This document shows, piece by piece, positions 5,239 through 6,977 of a stretch of DNA of 6,977 bases. Under the pieces are notes generated by a model. It ran no database searches and was not told where the DNA came from. It was given only the letters and a program-made list of their open reading frames with translations. Position numbers and translations under genes: made by a program. Within the stretch, counting starts at the first letter, position 1, and every line of letters begins with the position of its first letter. Source of the stretch: Rhodoferax sp. (GTDB taxonomy: Bacteria; Pseudomonadota; Gammaproteobacteria; Burkholderiales; Burkholderiaceae_C); NCBI GenBank assembly GCA_026785765.1, contig JAJAZK010000267.1, positions 1 to 6,977 on the forward strand, in the 5' to 3' direction.

Positions 5239-6977
5239 TCAGGGTGTGACTAGATCCCGGATCTGCTGCAAGGCGACCGGGTCTTCCATGGTGGTCAGAT
5301 CACCCGGGTCCCTGCCTTCGCAAACGGCGGCAATCGCCCGGCGCAACAACTTGCCGCTGCGCGTCTTGGGCAGTAACGCCACAAAGAGCACTCTGGCAGG
5401 CCGCGCGACGGCGCCCAGATCCCGATCAACCAAGGCCATAATCTCTCCCTCCAGCTTCAGCGCCGCGCCAGGTTCGTTTAGTCCGGTGGCGTCTCTGGGC
5501 ACGGCAAAAGCCATCGCGACCTGTCCCTTTAGCGCGTCGGCCACGCCGACGACCGCGACTTCAGACACGTTCGGGTGCGCCGAGATGCTTTCCTCGATCT
5601 CGCGGGTTCCGAGCCGGTGGCCAGCGACGTTGATGACATCGTCGGTACGCCCAAGGATGAAGAAGTAGCCGTCCTCGTCGCGTATGCCCCAGTCAAAGGT
5701 GTTGTAGATCAGCCGGCCCGGAATGCTGTTCCAGTAGGTCTTGACAAAGCGCCCATCGTCGCGCCACAGGGTTTGCATGCATCCCGGTGGCAATGGGCCT
5801 TCGATCGCGACCACGCCCTTCTGGTTGGGGCCGCTCAGTTCCATCCCCGTGGTCTCATCAATCAGCTTGACGTTGTATCCATACATCGGTATGCCGGGGC
5901 TGCCAAACTTGCTGGCCGCTGGCTCCACCCCGTTAGCCAGCGCCAGGATCGGCCAGCCGGTTTCGGTTTGCCAGTAGTTGTCAATGATCGGTTTGCGCAG
6001 ACCCTGGGAAATCCACTGCGCAGTCGGCTCGTCGAGCGGTTCACCGGCCAGGAACAGGGCGCGCAGGCTGGACAGGTCGTAACGGCTGAGCAGGGCCGGG
6101 TCGTGCTTCTTGAGCACACGGATCGCTGTCGGTGCACTGAACATCACTGTGACCTTGTACTTTTCGACCAGCGACCACCAGATGCCGCCATCCGGGCGCA
6201 CCGGCAGACCCTCGTACAAGATGGTCGCCATGCCAGCGATCAAGGGCCCATACACGATGTAGCTGTGACCAACCACCCAGCCGATGTCACTGGTGCAAAA
6301 ATAGGTTTCACCCGGGTTGCCGCAAAAGATGTGGCGCATGCTCGCCGCCAGCGCTACGGCATAACCACCGGTGTCACGCTGCACCCCCTTCGGCTTGCCG
6401 GTGGTGCCGCTGGTGTAGAGCGTGTAGCTGGGGTGGGTGGCATCCAGCCACACGCATGGAACCACCACGTCCCGGTAGCGCTGGCGCTGCTCCCCCCAGA
6501 GGTGGTCACGCCCGCCTTGCAACTGCATGTGAACCAGATTCCGGTCGACCAGCAGCACCGCAGCCGGTTTGTGGCGTGACTGGCGCAGCGCCTCGTCCAG
6601 CAGCGGCTTGTACGCCACGACCTTGCCGCCGCGCGAACCAGCATCGGCGCTGACAACCAGCACCGGTTCCGCATCGTCGATGCGCGAGGCCAGCGAACCG
6701 GAGGCGAATCCACCAAACACCACGCAATGGATGGCACCGATACGCGCGCAGGCCAACATCGCAAAAACGGCCTCTGCGATCATCGGCATGTAAATCAGTA
6801 CGCGGTCGCCCTTTTTCACGCCCAATCCGAGCAAACAGGCCGCCATGGTCTGCACTTCAAGGTGCAATTGGGCGAAGGAATAGACGGTTTCGGAGCCGGT
6901 CTCGGTCGAGACTGCGATCAGGGCGGCCTGCTGTGGCCGCTGCGCCAAGTGCCGGTCCACTGCGTTATGGCACAAAT
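5239..6977 (-). CDS. prpE: Propionyl-CoA synthetase (5' end cut by window)
   Basis: This AMP-forming acyl-CoA ligase activates propionate with ATP and CoA to propionyl-CoA, feeding for example the methylcitrate cycle. About 579 residues are visible to the TGA at 5241-5239. The frame is open at the right edge; the first visible residues, LCHNAVDRH, match an internal site about 50 residues into PrpE (full length about 630), so the TTG at 6975 is an internal Leu, not the start. Counting that Leu as 1: ATP-binding P-loop YTSGTTGKPKGVQRD (187-201), SDIGWVVGHSYIVYGPL (229-245), SAPTAIRVLKK (280-290), YWQTETGWP (334-342), GRTDDVINVAGHRLGTREIE (442-461), and the catalytic-lysine motif PKTRSGK with K542. 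In Salmonella PrpE and related synthetases that lysine is the residue controlled by reversible acylation. The PrpE-specific stretches SVVFGGFAS-like (HCVVFGGFAS) and GDLTTMEDP favour PrpE over acetyl-CoA synthetase. No prp-cycle gene is visible beside it, and no terminator directly follows it. Confidence 0.95.
   Translation of the reverse strand, partial: LCHNAVDRHLAQRPQQAALIAVSTETGSETVYSFAQLHLEVQTMAACLLGLGVKKGDRVLIYMPMIAEAVFAMLACARIGAIHCVVFGGFASGSLASRIDDAEPVLVVSADAGSRGGKVVAYKPLLDEALRQSRHKPAAVLLVDRNLVHMQLQGGRDHLWGEQRQRYRDVVVPCVWLDATHPSYTLYTSGTTGKPKGVQRDTGGYAVALAASMRHIFCGNPGETYFCTSDIGWVVGHSYIVYGPLIAGMATILYEGLPVRPDGGIWWSLVEKYKVTVMFSAPTAIRVLKKHDPALLSRYDLSSLRALFLAGEPLDEPTAQWISQGLRKPIIDNYWQTETGWPILALANGVEPAASKFGSPGIPMYGYNVKLIDETTGMELSGPNQKGVVAIEGPLPPGCMQTLWRDDGRFVKTYWNSIPGRLIYNTFDWGIRDEDGYFFILGRTDDVINVAGHRLGTREIEESISAHPNVSEVAVVGVADALKGQVAMAFAVPRDATGLNEPGAALKLEGEIMALVDRDLGAVARPARVLFVALLPKTRSGKLLRRAIAAVCEGRDPGDLTTMEDPVALQQIRDLVTP

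Noticed and set aside
5575..6579. Plus-strand 334-codon frame opposite prpE
   Set aside because: It is antisense to well-conserved PrpE motifs and its translation resembles no family.
6973..6975. TTG as the start codon of prpE
   Set aside because: Residues from here (LCHNAVDRH) align with a position about 50 residues into known PrpE, so the coding frame continues beyond the window and this is an internal Leu codon.

Overview
The window looks like the chromosome of a high-GC betaproteobacterium, most likely Burkholderiales and probably Comamonadaceae. That placement is an inference from protein-level resemblance (OdhA, OdhB and PrpE sequences), base composition and the odhA-odhB order; no search was run. 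All three intact or window-truncated genes lie on the minus strand, so the story reads from right to left.

Layout. From 6977 down to 5239 is most of prpE (propionyl-CoA synthetase), missing about the first 50 residues beyond the right edge. From 5238 to 4094 is an 1145-base stretch with no intact gene. From 4093 to 1205 is complete odhA (sucA), the E1 subunit of 2-oxoglutarate dehydrogenase. After a 44-base gap, odhB (sucB), the E2 succinyltransferase, runs from 1160 off the left edge and is cut inside its catalytic DHR motif. odhA and odhB form an operon, and the E3 gene would be expected next, outside the window.

The gap between prpE and odhA is the unusual part. On the minus strand, just behind prpE, it holds a heavily degraded cytochrome P450 gene. 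The N-terminal proline-rich region, a C/D-helix-like stretch and the K-helix ExxR segment are recognisable, but they sit in two reading frames, carry stop codons, and have lost the I-helix and the heme-cysteine region. On the plus strand, between the P450 relic and odhA, is a short relic of an EAL (cyclic-di-GMP phosphodiesterase) domain around an ELTES motif. Between the two relics are two back-to-back perfect hairpins, one with the form of a minus-strand intrinsic terminator. Two small dyads and a weak promoter candidate lie just upstream of odhA.

Together the intact genes serve central carbon metabolism: PrpE activates propionate to propionyl-CoA, and OdhA/OdhB perform the oxidative decarboxylation of 2-oxoglutarate to succinyl-CoA in the TCA cycle. 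I see no new defence, mobile or biosynthetic system. The most notable content is the pseudogene cluster between two core metabolic loci.
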